NCBI GenBank assembly: GCA_937982515.1
Contig: CALJMB010000217.1
Span: 1-13,597 of the forward strand
Direction of reading: 5' to 3'
Length of the DNA stretch: 13,597 nucleotides
Source of the DNA: an uncultured Balneolaceae bacterium
Lineage (GTDB): Bacteria > Bacteroidota > Rhodothermia > Balneolales > Balneolaceae
Shown here: one piece after another, positions 6,914-13,586 of the stretch
How the letters are laid out: every line of letters begins with the position of its first letter
How positions within the stretch are numbered: position 1 is the first letter of the stretch
Position numbers and translations under genes: made by a program
Notes under the pieces: model-generated
The model's input: the letters and a program-made list of their open reading frames with translations, nothing else
Told to the model about the DNA's origin: nothing
The model's database searches: none

Positions 6914-7140
6914 ATTTTTCGGAGAGCAGCTACTGCCTATAGTAATACTGCGAATTAGTAAATTTGTTCAGGCTTGCGTAAGGCCTGATATACCACACAG
7001 ACGCAGGCAAATGCGTTCATTCCCGGGCTTGTACCGGTACGGGTTTGCGCCTGGATCCGGAGAGTAAGGAGCTATATTTACTGTTGTTATTATTTAAGCT
7101 TTTTCTTATCAATAGCTTAGTTATATGTTCATCGATAAAA
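6914..7140. promoter_or_regulatory. Divergent promoter region between the DUF421 set and the CHRD gene
   Basis: The two flanking starts point away from each other, so both promoters should lie here. Visible elements are a TCAGGC/GCCTGA inverted repeat (about 6969-6988) and a perfect 10-bp palindrome GTACCGGTAC at 7031-7040. An AT-rich stretch (about 7070-7140), including TTAGTTATATGTTC just before the CHRD ATG, is consistent with a Bacteroidota-type promoter and A-rich leader. None of these is proven as an operator. Confidence 0.4.
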
Positions 7141-7602
7141 ATGAGAAAAATGTATTTCCATAAGTGTATCCCCCGAGTCGGCCTTCTGATATGCCTGATG
7201 TTATCCTCCCTCCCTGACATGCAAGCCCAGAAGTCGGCTGTGGTGCTACTTGCCGGATATCATCATACACCTCCTGTCCCTTCTCCGGGGACCGGCAGTG
7301 TTACGGTTACGTTGCGAGAGGATACTATATCTGTTAAAGGATATTTTAATCAGCTCAGCAGCCCGTTTTACGGTTCCTACATCCACTATGGGAGGAAAGG
7401 TGAAAGTGGAAACCAGATCATAAAACTGGAACCCCGGCTAAATGAAGATAACACAGGGGGGGCTTTCGATCCCGAAAACAATCGGAGGGTGCTTACAAAA
7501 AGCCAGCTGCAGGCGCTGGCTGAAGGACATTTATATATAAATATCTACTCGATTAAATATCCGCGGGGAGAGCTGCGGGGACAAATTCCGCCCTTGAAAT
7601 GA
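7141..7602 (+). CDS. Small secreted CHRD-domain protein
   Basis: The ATG at 7141 gives 153 residues; the open frame reaches back to 7045, but the upstream 32 residues have no coding character. Residues 1-29 form a signal peptide (MRKMYFHK, then a hydrophobic core, cleavage after DMQA). The mature part is a single CHRD domain: a strand VTVTLREDTISVKGYFNQL (54-72), a GSYIHYGRKGESGNQI stretch carrying the family's His (82), and the diagnostic C-terminal LYINIYSIKYPRGELRGQI (131-149). CHRD domains occur in chordin and in many bacterial secreted proteins; their function in bacteria is unclear. No sorting tail is present, so the product is probably periplasmic or released. No Shine-Dalgarno site is seen before the ATG, only an A-rich leader. 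It is convergent with the SGNH hydrolase gene. Confidence 0.82.
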   Translation: MRKMYFHKCIPRVGLLICLMLSSLPDMQAQKSAVVLLAGYHHTPPVPSPGTGSVTVTLREDTISVKGYFNQLSSPFYGSYIHYGRKGESGNQIIKLEPRLNEDNTGGAFDPENNRRVLTKSQLQALAEGHLYINIYSIKYPRGELRGQIPPLK

Positions 7603-7628
7603 TTGCCGTACGTTGTACAGACCTATCG

Positions 7629-7781
7629 GAGACGAAAAGGCTGAGAGAGGGGGAGACTGAGAGACTAAAAGCAGCAAACCCAACCACGATACGAACAACA
7701 GTCTTTATACTTCCATCCGGCAGGTATCGGAGAAAGCCGGTTATAGCCTTATAGCCGTGAGTCCCTCAGTCTCTTCGTCTC
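7629..7781. repeat. Element bounded by imperfect inverted repeats (GAGACGAA..CTGAG type)
   Basis: Positions 7629-7648 (GAGACGAAAAGGCTGAGAGA) match the reverse complement of 7762-7781 at 17 of 20 bases. A further 13-of-14 match pairs 7653-7666 (GAGACTGAGAGACT) with 7760-7773. The interior also holds a duplicated GGCTATA/GGCTATAA motif on the minus strand. The right arm overlaps the last codons and the stop of the SGNH hydrolase gene. The low-complexity GAGACT.GAGACT pattern is typical of dispersed intergenic repeats. Confidence 0.55.
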
Positions 7782-9290
7782 TTTTACCGGGCGGGCAGGT
7801 TTTGAGAACAGACTCATCAGCTGCTGCAGGATATTACCCCCTATACGCAGGATGCGTTCCTGCCGCCCCAGCGAAAGCAGGCGGAGAACTTTTCTAAGTT
7901 CGACCAGCAGATAGGGCGGGTGGGTTACCAGCGTGTCGTTTTTTATGATGTAGTCCCAGTCCAGCGGCTTGTCGAATTCCACACCGTGCTCCTTCATTGT
8001 TTTGTAATATACATGCGCTATCAAACCGTAACCTATGGTACCGGGGTGAATACCGTCGAGACTGAAAATACCTCCCTTCCGCACCTTGCCCGTTTCCTCA
8101 TCTATCCGCAGATAGTTTGTACTCAGAGTGGGTTCCCCCCCGCCATCTACCAGATGTTCAGTGGCCGGGTTGCGTTTGAGTGCCTCTTTGAAATCCTCCG
8201 GGTAGGGCAGGTATGTGGTACCGCCGTGCCTGCGCCGTGCAATGGCATTCACGTAGCGGTTCAGCGGCACGACAATCCACCCGTACTCTCTGGATACATC
8301 GCGGATAATCTTATTATATATATCTACCAGCTGATCCAGCCTGATGGCTTCATCTTTAGTCAGGTGGGGGTGGCGATCGGGATCGAAGTCGTTATCCCAC
8401 ACCCAAAACCGGGTGTAGTAGTCGAAGTAGCCTCTCTTGGGCCGGGACAGGTCTTCATTTACGCCGCGGGTAACCGGTGGAATGGTTACGTACGGTATGG
8501 TTTGTGTGATGACCCGTTGCGCCCCTATCCGGCTGACCCGCTCGGCCAGCTTACGGTATTCCAATTCGAAATGCTCGGGGCGGTATACCGTATAATTGCG
8601 TTCCGAGGGCATCGCTTCCAGGTCATAATCTTCGGAGTACTGAAACCGCAGATCGGTGACAGCGCCGATGATATTGTTGTGGCCCATCGTCACAATCAGG
8701 TTTTCAATACCGCCATTCTGCTGAAGATAGTTGATGTTATCCAGCATGGTATGATCAGCAAACTGTTCACTTAAGACCGGATTTAAGACCATCCGGGCTG
8801 TCGTATACATGGCATGATCGGGGAGTACACTGAAGATGGAGTAGGTTTCCTTATAATTCTCGATGAACTTCCGGCTGGTGCGTTCTGTAATCATCCACGC
8901 GTCGTTCATTGCAAATCCCCATACAGATTGATTGTGGTAGGGGAAAGAGTATCCGTTCCGCGCTAAAAGAGCAGGTGTGCCTTCCCAATATCTTTTTATC
9001 CGCTTAAGCGTGCTAAACAGGTGAGTACAGGCAGGGATATATTCATGCCACTCCAGTGTGTCGCCGTACTGATCCGCAAGCCCGCGCAGCAGCACTTCCA
9101 GATTTAGCGGAATGCCGCCCTGAGCTGTAAAAAGAGGTTGGTTAAAGTCGGGAACGGGCTCAAAGCACCGATTTAAGAAAGCGGGAAAGCTTAGATCAGT
9201 ACGGTAAATACCACCGTTCTGAAAACCCTGGCTTATGCTGTCTCCTATAACCGCCAACTTGTGTTCAGGTTTTGAATTAGTCCAGCGCAC
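7749..9290 (-). CDS. Large SGNH/GDSL-family hydrolase
   Basis: The start is a GTG at 9290 with AAGGA nine bases upstream; no nearby in-frame ATG is available. The 513-residue product has the SGNH blocks in order: block I KLAVIGDSISQGF (nucleophile Ser18), block III VTMGHNNIIGA (Gly203 and Asn205/206), and block V SLDGIHPGTIGYGLIA (Asp412 and His415). These enzymes hydrolyse ester bonds in lipids, acetylated sugars or polysaccharides. This one is about twice the length of a minimal SGNH enzyme. The extra sequence lies between blocks I and III (residues 25-195) and between III and V (210-405), and a basic C-terminal tail follows. No signal peptide or TM segment is seen, so it may act in the cytoplasm. 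The last residues (about 503-513, KETKRLRDSRL) are encoded by a repeat. The substrate cannot be inferred, and no close co-directional neighbour suggests one. Confidence 0.85.
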   Translation of the reverse strand: MRWTNSKPEHKLAVIGDSISQGFQNGGIYRTDLSFPAFLNRCFEPVPDFNQPLFTAQGGIPLNLEVLLRGLADQYGDTLEWHEYIPACTHLFSTLKRIKRYWEGTPALLARNGYSFPYHNQSVWGFAMNDAWMITERTSRKFIENYKETYSIFSVLPDHAMYTTARMVLNPVLSEQFADHTMLDNINYLQQNGGIENLIVTMGHNNIIGAVTDLRFQYSEDYDLEAMPSERNYTVYRPEHFELEYRKLAERVSRIGAQRVITQTIPYVTIPPVTRGVNEDLSRPKRGYFDYYTRFWVWDNDFDPDRHPHLTKDEAIRLDQLVDIYNKIIRDVSREYGWIVVPLNRYVNAIARRRHGGTTYLPYPEDFKEALKRNPATEHLVDGGGEPTLSTNYLRIDEETGKVRKGGIFSLDGIHPGTIGYGLIAHVYYKTMKEHGVEFDKPLDWDYIIKNDTLVTHPPYLLVELRKVLRLLSLGRQERILRIGGNILQQLMSLFSKPARPVKETKRLRDSRL

Positions 9291-9661
9291 AACGTATAAT
9301 CCTTATTTGAAGTTTCAAACAAAACATAGCAAGCCCTCCTAAAATAACAAAGTTAATCCTGCGAATTTAAGGATGCCCGATTCTCTTTAATAACGATTGT
9401 ATCTGGATAAAATTAGATGGGAGCACGGTTGCATTGTCCGGTTCAGATCCGCAAAGTTTCTAAAAACGTTGCGGATCTATCTTTGACACCGGCCTCCGGA
9501 ATATTTAATGGCACGAGCCGCCTTATAAAAATGACTTAATCTTTATCTTTTATTATAGAAGATGCATGACTTATCTTCAGGTGTAGGATGCCAGATTTCA
9601 ACTGCCTGAGGTCTCGCGCCTGACACCGGGAATTCAACATCCAAGACACTATAACCAACAG
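9291..9661. promoter_or_regulatory. Divergent intergenic region between SGNH hydrolase and CMD genes, with hairpin
   Basis: The 371 bases between two divergent starts contain no recognisable gene. The SGNH side has the AAGGA site before its GTG start. Near 9535-9560 an AT-rich TTTATCTTTTATTATAG patch may be part of a promoter for the CMD/Omp85 pair. The most striking element is the hairpin at 9445-9478, listed separately. Confidence 0.5.
9445..9478. repeat. Perfect 10-bp inverted repeat AGATCCGCAA/TTGCGGATCT
   Basis: Arms at 9445-9454 and 9469-9478 are perfect. After one mismatch the stem continues with GTTT/AAAC, leaving a 4-nt CTAA loop, so the transcript of either strand would fold well. 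No T-run follows on either side. It stands about 185 bases before the CMD start and 155 bases before the SGNH start. It may be an operator, an RNA leader structure or a dispersed repeat. Confidence 0.5.
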
Positions 9662-10033
9662 ATGAATTCAGAAAAGAAAACCAGGCTGGAACAATTCAGG
9701 GAAGAACGGGCTGAAATGAATGAAAAGATATTCAACCTGGGCCATCTGGGGATTAAACGGTTCTTCAACCTCGATACCAACACCTATAAAGATGGTGCCC
9801 TTCCCGCTCAGACAAAAGAACTGCTGGGCCTGGTGGCCTCGGCCGTACTGCGCTGTAACGACTGCATCGACTATCACCTGGAGCAGTGTGCCAAAACGGG
9901 CTCTTCCAAAGAGGAGTTGGTGGAAGCCCTCAACGTGGCGCTGGTTGTGGGCGGAAGCATTGTTATTCCCCATCTGCGCCACGCTGTGCAGACAATGGAA
10001 ATGCTCGCGGAAGAGGGTATTCTAAAATCCTAA
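9662..10033 (+). CDS. Carboxymuconolactone decarboxylase-family (AhpD-like) protein
   Basis: The 123-residue protein is a single CMD-family domain of typical length. The hallmark is RCNDCIDYHLEQC at residues 64-76: Cys65-x-x-Cys68 followed by His72, the CxxCxxxH arrangement of AhpD-like proteins, which use the two cysteines in disulfide or peroxide chemistry. Helices flank it: KDGALPAQTKELLGLVASAVL before, and GSSKEELVEALNVALVVGGSIVIPHL after. A charged N-terminal helix (about 3-25) precedes the domain. No signal peptide is present, so it should be cytoplasmic. True carboxymuconolactone decarboxylase activity is unlikely, since no aromatic catabolism genes are nearby and the redox CxxC is intact. 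It heads a pair with the Omp85-type gene 18 nt downstream. No clear Shine-Dalgarno site precedes the ATG. Confidence 0.88.
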   Translation: MNSEKKTRLEQFREERAEMNEKIFNLGHLGIKRFFNLDTNTYKDGALPAQTKELLGLVASAVLRCNDCIDYHLEQCAKTGSSKEELVEALNVALVVGGSIVIPHLRHAVQTMEMLAEEGILKS

Positions 10034-10051
10034 CTATTAGCTCAAACTTGT

Positions 10052-11188
10052 TTGATTCGATATTTACTCTTAATTATCCTGCTCTTTGCCCTATCCAGCT
10101 ATGCCTCGGCCCAAATACTTTCTACGGAAGTGGGGGCCGATTCTATGAAAAATGCATTTATTCCGGTGTTCAGCTACAGCTCGGATATCGGCTTTGCAGG
10201 AGGAGCCGTTTTTGGCCACTACGACTATCGCGGTAATATTCGTCCGTTCAGAAAGTATATAGAGGCTTCAGCCGTTGCCTCCACCAAAGGATATGTTAAA
10301 GTAAACGGGATCTATGAGCAGGCGCGCAGTTTCGGCACCAACATCCGCAGCAAAATAAAGGTGGATTTCGACCGGCTGGCTGAGGAGAACTTTTTCGGTA
10401 TCGGCAACAACACCACCTTTGAAAAGGAAAAGTGGGAGAACGACTATTATTTCTTCAAATCTATTGCTGTCGGGGGAGATTACCAGGCGCGGATGCCTGT
10501 TTATCAGAATGGAGACTCCCAATTTGATCTCATCGCGGGCCTGGGCCTGGAATATCAAATACCCTATGTATTACTGGAAACATCCGTCTTCAGGGAAACC
10601 ATGCCTAACGGCAGCAAGGGAGGATTTATCGGCTATCTCAATGCGGGTTTTGTCTGGGAAAACCGGGACAACGAATTCGACCCGGCCCGGGGCAACCATG
10701 TTGCTTTTCAGCTCGCCGCCGCCCCTTCCCTGACCAGCGAGTACGCTCTCGTAACCTACCGGCTGGATCTGCGCCAGTATATCCGCTTTTTCGATCAGGT
10801 GACCCTCGCAGGACGCCTCGCAGGAAACCACGCCGCCGGAGACGTCCCTTTCTGGAGGCTCCCTACGCTGGGCAACGACCTCACCTTACGCGGATATCCG
10901 CTCAACCGGTTTAAAGGCAATTCCTCGATCTCCTGGAACCTTGAACTGCGAACCTGGATACTCCGTTTTCCAGACTACGACATTAAACTGGGAGGACAGC
11001 TCTTTACCGATTTCGGACGGGTATTTACTCGTGAAGATAACCTAAAGGATCTCTTTAACGATTATAAACGGACGTTCGGCGTAGGCGGAGCTTTGTCTGT
11101 TTTCAGCCCGGACTTTATCCTCCGCGGTGATATCGGCTTTTCAGAAGATGTCTCCCGCATTTACATAGGAGTAGGATACACCTTTTGA
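10052..11188 (+). CDS. Omp85-superfamily outer-membrane beta-barrel protein (BamA/TamA-like, no POTRA)
   Basis: Starting from TTG at 10052 the protein has 378 residues with a good signal peptide (MIRYLLLIILLFALSSYASA, cleavage before Q21). The mature part is a barrel of alternating strands with Omp85 hallmarks: ENFFGIGNNT (112-121), the DNEFDPARGN turn (206-215), the LRGY motif (279-282, the RGF/Y signature of the inward-folding loop), and a C-terminal Phe378 after IYIGVGYT. POTRA domains are absent, so it is one of the short Bac_surface_Ag proteins rather than a full BamA. The function of such short members is uncertain; transport or insertion in the outer membrane is possible. There is no ATG near the start: the open frame begins at the CMD stop in the same frame, and the next methionine (residue 32) would delete the signal peptide. 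Confidence 0.82.
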   Translation: MIRYLLLIILLFALSSYASAQILSTEVGADSMKNAFIPVFSYSSDIGFAGGAVFGHYDYRGNIRPFRKYIEASAVASTKGYVKVNGIYEQARSFGTNIRSKIKVDFDRLAEENFFGIGNNTTFEKEKWENDYYFFKSIAVGGDYQARMPVYQNGDSQFDLIAGLGLEYQIPYVLLETSVFRETMPNGSKGGFIGYLNAGFVWENRDNEFDPARGNHVAFQLAAAPSLTSEYALVTYRLDLRQYIRFFDQVTLAGRLAGNHAAGDVPFWRLPTLGNDLTLRGYPLNRFKGNSSISWNLELRTWILRFPDYDIKLGGQLFTDFGRVFTREDNLKDLFNDYKRTFGVGGALSVFSPDFILRGDIGFSEDVSRIYIGVGYTF

Positions 11189-11204
11189 CCAGGCCGTAAG
11201 GGTG

Positions 11205-11310
11205 CCACCAAAACACGAAAACACTAAGTTGATTTAACATAAACCGCATAACAGCCGGATTTGGCCACAGAACATCTGTCTGAGATCTGTGCCAATCCGT
11301 GGCTAACCAA
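11205..11310. repeat. Intergenic repeat-like element with TTGGCCACAGA/TCTGTGCCAA hairpin
   Basis: Between the Omp85 and HemD genes, TTGGCCACAGA (11261-11271) pairs with TCTGTGCCAA (11286-11295) apart from one bulged base, with a 14-nt loop. It is followed by TCCGTGGCTAACC, which can pair again with the GGCCAC part. The preceding CCACCAAAACACGAAAACACTAAG (about 11207-11230) also has the style of a dispersed non-coding repeat. From memory, both motifs recur in many unrelated bacterial genomes; this was not searched. Confidence 0.5.
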
Positions 11311-11328
11311 TGAGAAACAGACTGGTAT

Positions 11329-12057
11329 ATGAGCACATCGGTATTACTTACATCGGCGCCGGAAGACTCGGAAGAAATCATCAACTGGGCGGAAGGCCGC
11401 CGTGTGAAGTTAATGCACCTGCCTCTGGAGCGTTATATAGAAGCAGAGCGCGAGGATCTGTTCGGGCATATTGAAGCATCTGAGACTATTATCTATGGCA
11501 ACAAGCGCAATGCCATATTCTTTCTTAAACAGGCTGAGCGGCATAGCGCCCTTAATTCAGTAAAACAGCGGGTGAATCTTACGCTCCACAAGCATACCGC
11601 CAACTATCTGGAACAGGCAGGGATACCGGCCATCTGCCCATCCGACAGCCCCAAGCCGATAAACCTGGTGGAATTTATGTTACGGTTGCGACGTATCGGA
11701 CCGGTATTGTACCCCTGCGGCTCGCATACCAAAGAAGAGATACCAGGCCTGCTTGAGGAACTGGACATCCCCGTACATGAGGCAGAATTGTACGACCTGG
11801 AAGGGCCCGCGCAGGAGGAACTGGCCTCCTATCGCTCGACTATTTCCAGGCAACAGCCGGGTGTGATTATCTTCCATTCCCGGAAAGCGGTGAACCGTAT
11901 TCAGGCCGCCTTCCCCGACCTCGACCTTGCCGGCCGAACGGTTATTTCTGCCGATACCGGCGTCACCCATAAGCTGGAAGAGGCCGGAATACCCGTTACT
12001 GAAGAGGCCGGGGGAAGCTGGGAGTCTATCATAGAAAAACTGGCCGGGCAGTTATGA
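11329..12057 (+). CDS. hemD: Uroporphyrinogen-III synthase (HEM4 domain)
   Basis: The 242-residue soluble protein fits the HemD/HEM4 length and two-lobe plan. This enzyme cyclises hydroxymethylbilane to uroporphyrinogen III with inversion of ring D, feeding haem and sirohaem synthesis. Evidence is a low-similarity but well-ordered set of patterns: VLLTSAPEDSEE at the start, the lobe-2 opening VLYPCGSHTKEEIPGLLEELDIPVHEAELYDL (126-157), then GVIIFHSRKAVNRIQAAF (178-195, the 'ftSpsav' position) and VISADTGVTHKLEEAGIPV (205-223, the 'aIG.tTa..l...G' position). HemD proteins diverge strongly, so this assignment is firm at family level only. No other haem gene lies in the window. The ATG at 11329 has only weak ribosome-binding purines. 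It stands 140 nt after the Omp85 stop, behind a repeat, so it is probably transcribed separately. Confidence 0.8.
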   Translation: MSTSVLLTSAPEDSEEIINWAEGRRVKLMHLPLERYIEAEREDLFGHIEASETIIYGNKRNAIFFLKQAERHSALNSVKQRVNLTLHKHTANYLEQAGIPAICPSDSPKPINLVEFMLRLRRIGPVLYPCGSHTKEEIPGLLEELDIPVHEAELYDLEGPAQEELASYRSTISRQQPGVIIFHSRKAVNRIQAAFPDLDLAGRTVISADTGVTHKLEEAGIPVTEEAGGSWESIIEKLAGQL

Positions 12058-12095
12058 GTGAATAGCGCCTGAAAGCCGGGGGGCACTATCCAAAC

Positions 12096-12128
12096 ACCCC
12101 TGACAGGGTTTGAAACCCTGTCAGGGGT
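12096..12128. repeat. Perfect 16-bp palindrome ACCCCTGACAGGGTTT/AAACCCTGTCAGGGGT
   Basis: Two perfect 16-base arms are separated by a single G at 12112. The element lies 39 bases after the HemD stop and can fold in RNA from either strand. No T-run follows, so a bidirectional terminator role is possible but not supported by the usual signal. I recall closely similar cccctgacaggg palindromes as dispersed repeats in Bacteroidota-type genomes. Confidence 0.75.
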
Positions 12129-12174
12129 TGGCAGCCTCCCGATAATCCTCAGAAACTTATTCATAGTTTTCGTA

Positions 12175-12376
12175 TTTAACGTGCGTTCGAGATAAATAAA
12201 GATAACCTGTAATACCTCTCCCCTGGAGGGGCAGGGGTGTTAAGTTCCTCCAAGTTATAGCGCGAACGTCCGTCCGTGCTGTACCGGGGTGTCATAAGCA
12301 GAAGTAACAGCCTTGCCCTGAAGGAGAGATCTCTCCGCGCTTTTAGGCAGCACCCTTAACCCGAACGCACATTACA
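12175..12376. repeat. MITE-like 202-bp stretch with 21-bp terminal inverted repeats (17/21)
   Basis: The left end, around GTGCGTTCG (12181-12189), and the right end, around CGAACGCAC (12362-12370), match as inverted repeats at 17 of 21 bases when extended to 12175-12195 and 12356-12376. Inside are a CCCCT-GG-AGGGG hairpin with a following GGGG (about 12217-12236), a perfect 14-bp palindrome GGAGAGATCTCTCC at 12323-12336, and a GTGCTG/CAGCAC pair. No target-site duplication is obvious and no transposase is present, so this may instead be a mosaic of several short repeats. Confidence 0.45.
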
Positions 12377-12425
12377 CCTTTACTCCTTCATAAACTCAAC
12401 ACGATACGTTAAACTTCTTACTCTT

Positions 12426-13586
12426 ATGCGACTGATCTTACCCTTACTTCTCTTCTTCCTGAATACCGGTTGCGTGCAAGATGATTCAGATCCGGCCGAT
12501 AATGGCGCTTACCGGACGGAAGAGGCCTTTCCCGGGCTTTCCTTTACCCGCCCGGTAGACTTACAGCACCCGGGCGATGGCAGCAACCGGCTGTTTGTTG
12601 TGGAACAGCGCGGTGTAATCTCCGTCTTCGAAAACGATGCCTCCGCTTCAAACAAAACAACGTTTCTGGATATCCAGGATAAGGTGGATGACCGGGGCAA
12701 TGAAGAAGGAATTCTGGGCCTGGCTTTCCATCCCGACTATGCTGCCAACGGATACTTTTATGTCAATTATACTGTCGCCGCGGAAGGCGGCCGCACGGTC
12801 GTCTCGCGTTTTGAGGTCTCTCAGGATGATCCCAACCGCGCCGATCCGGACAGCGAACTGGAGATCCTTTCCTTCGCCCAGCCTTATGATAACCACAACG
12901 GGGGACAAGTCTCCTTCGGCCCGGACGGTTACCTCTACATCGCTGTGGGTGATGGCGGATCGGGCGGCGACCCCCATGGCCACGGTCAGGATCGCGCTAC
13001 TCTTTTGGGATCCATCCTGCGGATTGATATAGACAATCAGGAAAACGGGCGCAACTACGGCATCCCGGAAGACAATCCCTTTGCCGGTAACAGCGAGGGA
13101 TTCAGAGAAGAGATCTACGCCTACGGATTGAGAAACCCCTGGCGCTTTAGCTTTGATCCCGAAACGGGTCAGTTATGGACAGCCGATGTGGGGCAAAACG
13201 CCTACGAAGAGATTGACATCATTGAAAGCGGCAGAAACTACGGATGGAATATCATGGAAGGCCATCACTGTTTTGAACCTGAAGAGGGCTGCGACCGGTC
13301 GGGCCTCGTCCCGCCTGTATGGGAATATGAGCGTGACCTGGGCATTTCTGTTACCGGCGGCTTCGTTTACCGCGGGCCTGCGCTTACACAACTGACGGGC
13401 CAATACATCTACGCCGATTACGCCTCAGGAAGGGTCTGGGCGCTGGATAATTCCAATCCCGATGAGCCGGTCAACACCCAGCTGCTTCAGGCGGGCTTCT
13501 CCATCTCCTCGTTCGGGGTAGATCAGGACAACGAACTCTACCTCTGCGGCTTCGACGGCAAAATCCACCGCCTGGCGGAGAGGTAG
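12426..13586 (+). CDS. PQQ-type glucose/sorbosone dehydrogenase-family lipoprotein
   Basis: The 386-residue protein begins with a lipoprotein-like signal (MRLILPLLLFFLNTG then Cys16; the -3 Asn is unusual for a lipobox), so it is likely anchored in the envelope facing the periplasm. The body is a six-bladed GSDH propeller: PGLSFTRPVDLQHPGDGSNRLFVVEQRG (36-63), GILGLAFHPDYAANGYFYVNYT (95-116), DNHNGGQVSFGPDGYLYIAVGDGG (155-178, with the putative catalytic His157), and YGLRNPWRFSFDPETGQLWTADVGQNAYEEIDI (233-265, with Arg236). The pair Cys282/Cys289 probably forms a disulfide. Family members oxidise aldose sugars with PQQ as cofactor, though many are uncharacterised. No PQQ synthesis gene is in the window, so cofactor source and true substrate are open. 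The ATG has no Shine-Dalgarno site. The gene stands alone and is complete. Confidence 0.9.
   Translation: MRLILPLLLFFLNTGCVQDDSDPADNGAYRTEEAFPGLSFTRPVDLQHPGDGSNRLFVVEQRGVISVFENDASASNKTTFLDIQDKVDDRGNEEGILGLAFHPDYAANGYFYVNYTVAAEGGRTVVSRFEVSQDDPNRADPDSELEILSFAQPYDNHNGGQVSFGPDGYLYIAVGDGGSGGDPHGHGQDRATLLGSILRIDIDNQENGRNYGIPEDNPFAGNSEGFREEIYAYGLRNPWRFSFDPETGQLWTADVGQNAYEEIDIIESGRNYGWNIMEGHHCFEPEEGCDRSGLVPPVWEYERDLGISVTGGFVYRGPALTQLTGQYIYADYASGRVWALDNSNPDEPVNTQLLQAGFSISSFGVDQDNELYLCGFDGKIHRLAER

Larger units (their letters stand above)
12058..12425. other. Intergenic region made largely of repeat elements, no gene seen
   Basis: The 368 bases between the HemD stop and the sugar dehydrogenase start hold a 33-bp palindrome (12096-12128) and a 202-bp stretch framed by inverted repeats (12175-12376), with a C/G-rich hairpin and a 14-bp palindrome inside it. 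The last ~50 bases (AAACTCAACACGATACGTTAAAC..) are AT-richer and probably carry the promoter of the dehydrogenase gene. No coding frame was recognised. Confidence 0.6.

Noticed and set aside
7920..8774. 284-codon open frame on the plus strand
   Set aside because: It is antisense to the SGNH hydrolase, which carries all catalytic blocks; the plus-strand product has no recognisable motif.
10031..10054. CMD-Omp85 fusion by readthrough of the TAA
   Set aside because: A fused product would place a signal peptide in the middle of a cytoplasmic redox protein; separate proteins are much more likely.
12096..12128. Palindrome as an intrinsic terminator of hemD
   Set aside because: No U-tract follows on either strand, so only a repeat is claimed; a termination role remains possible but is not shown.
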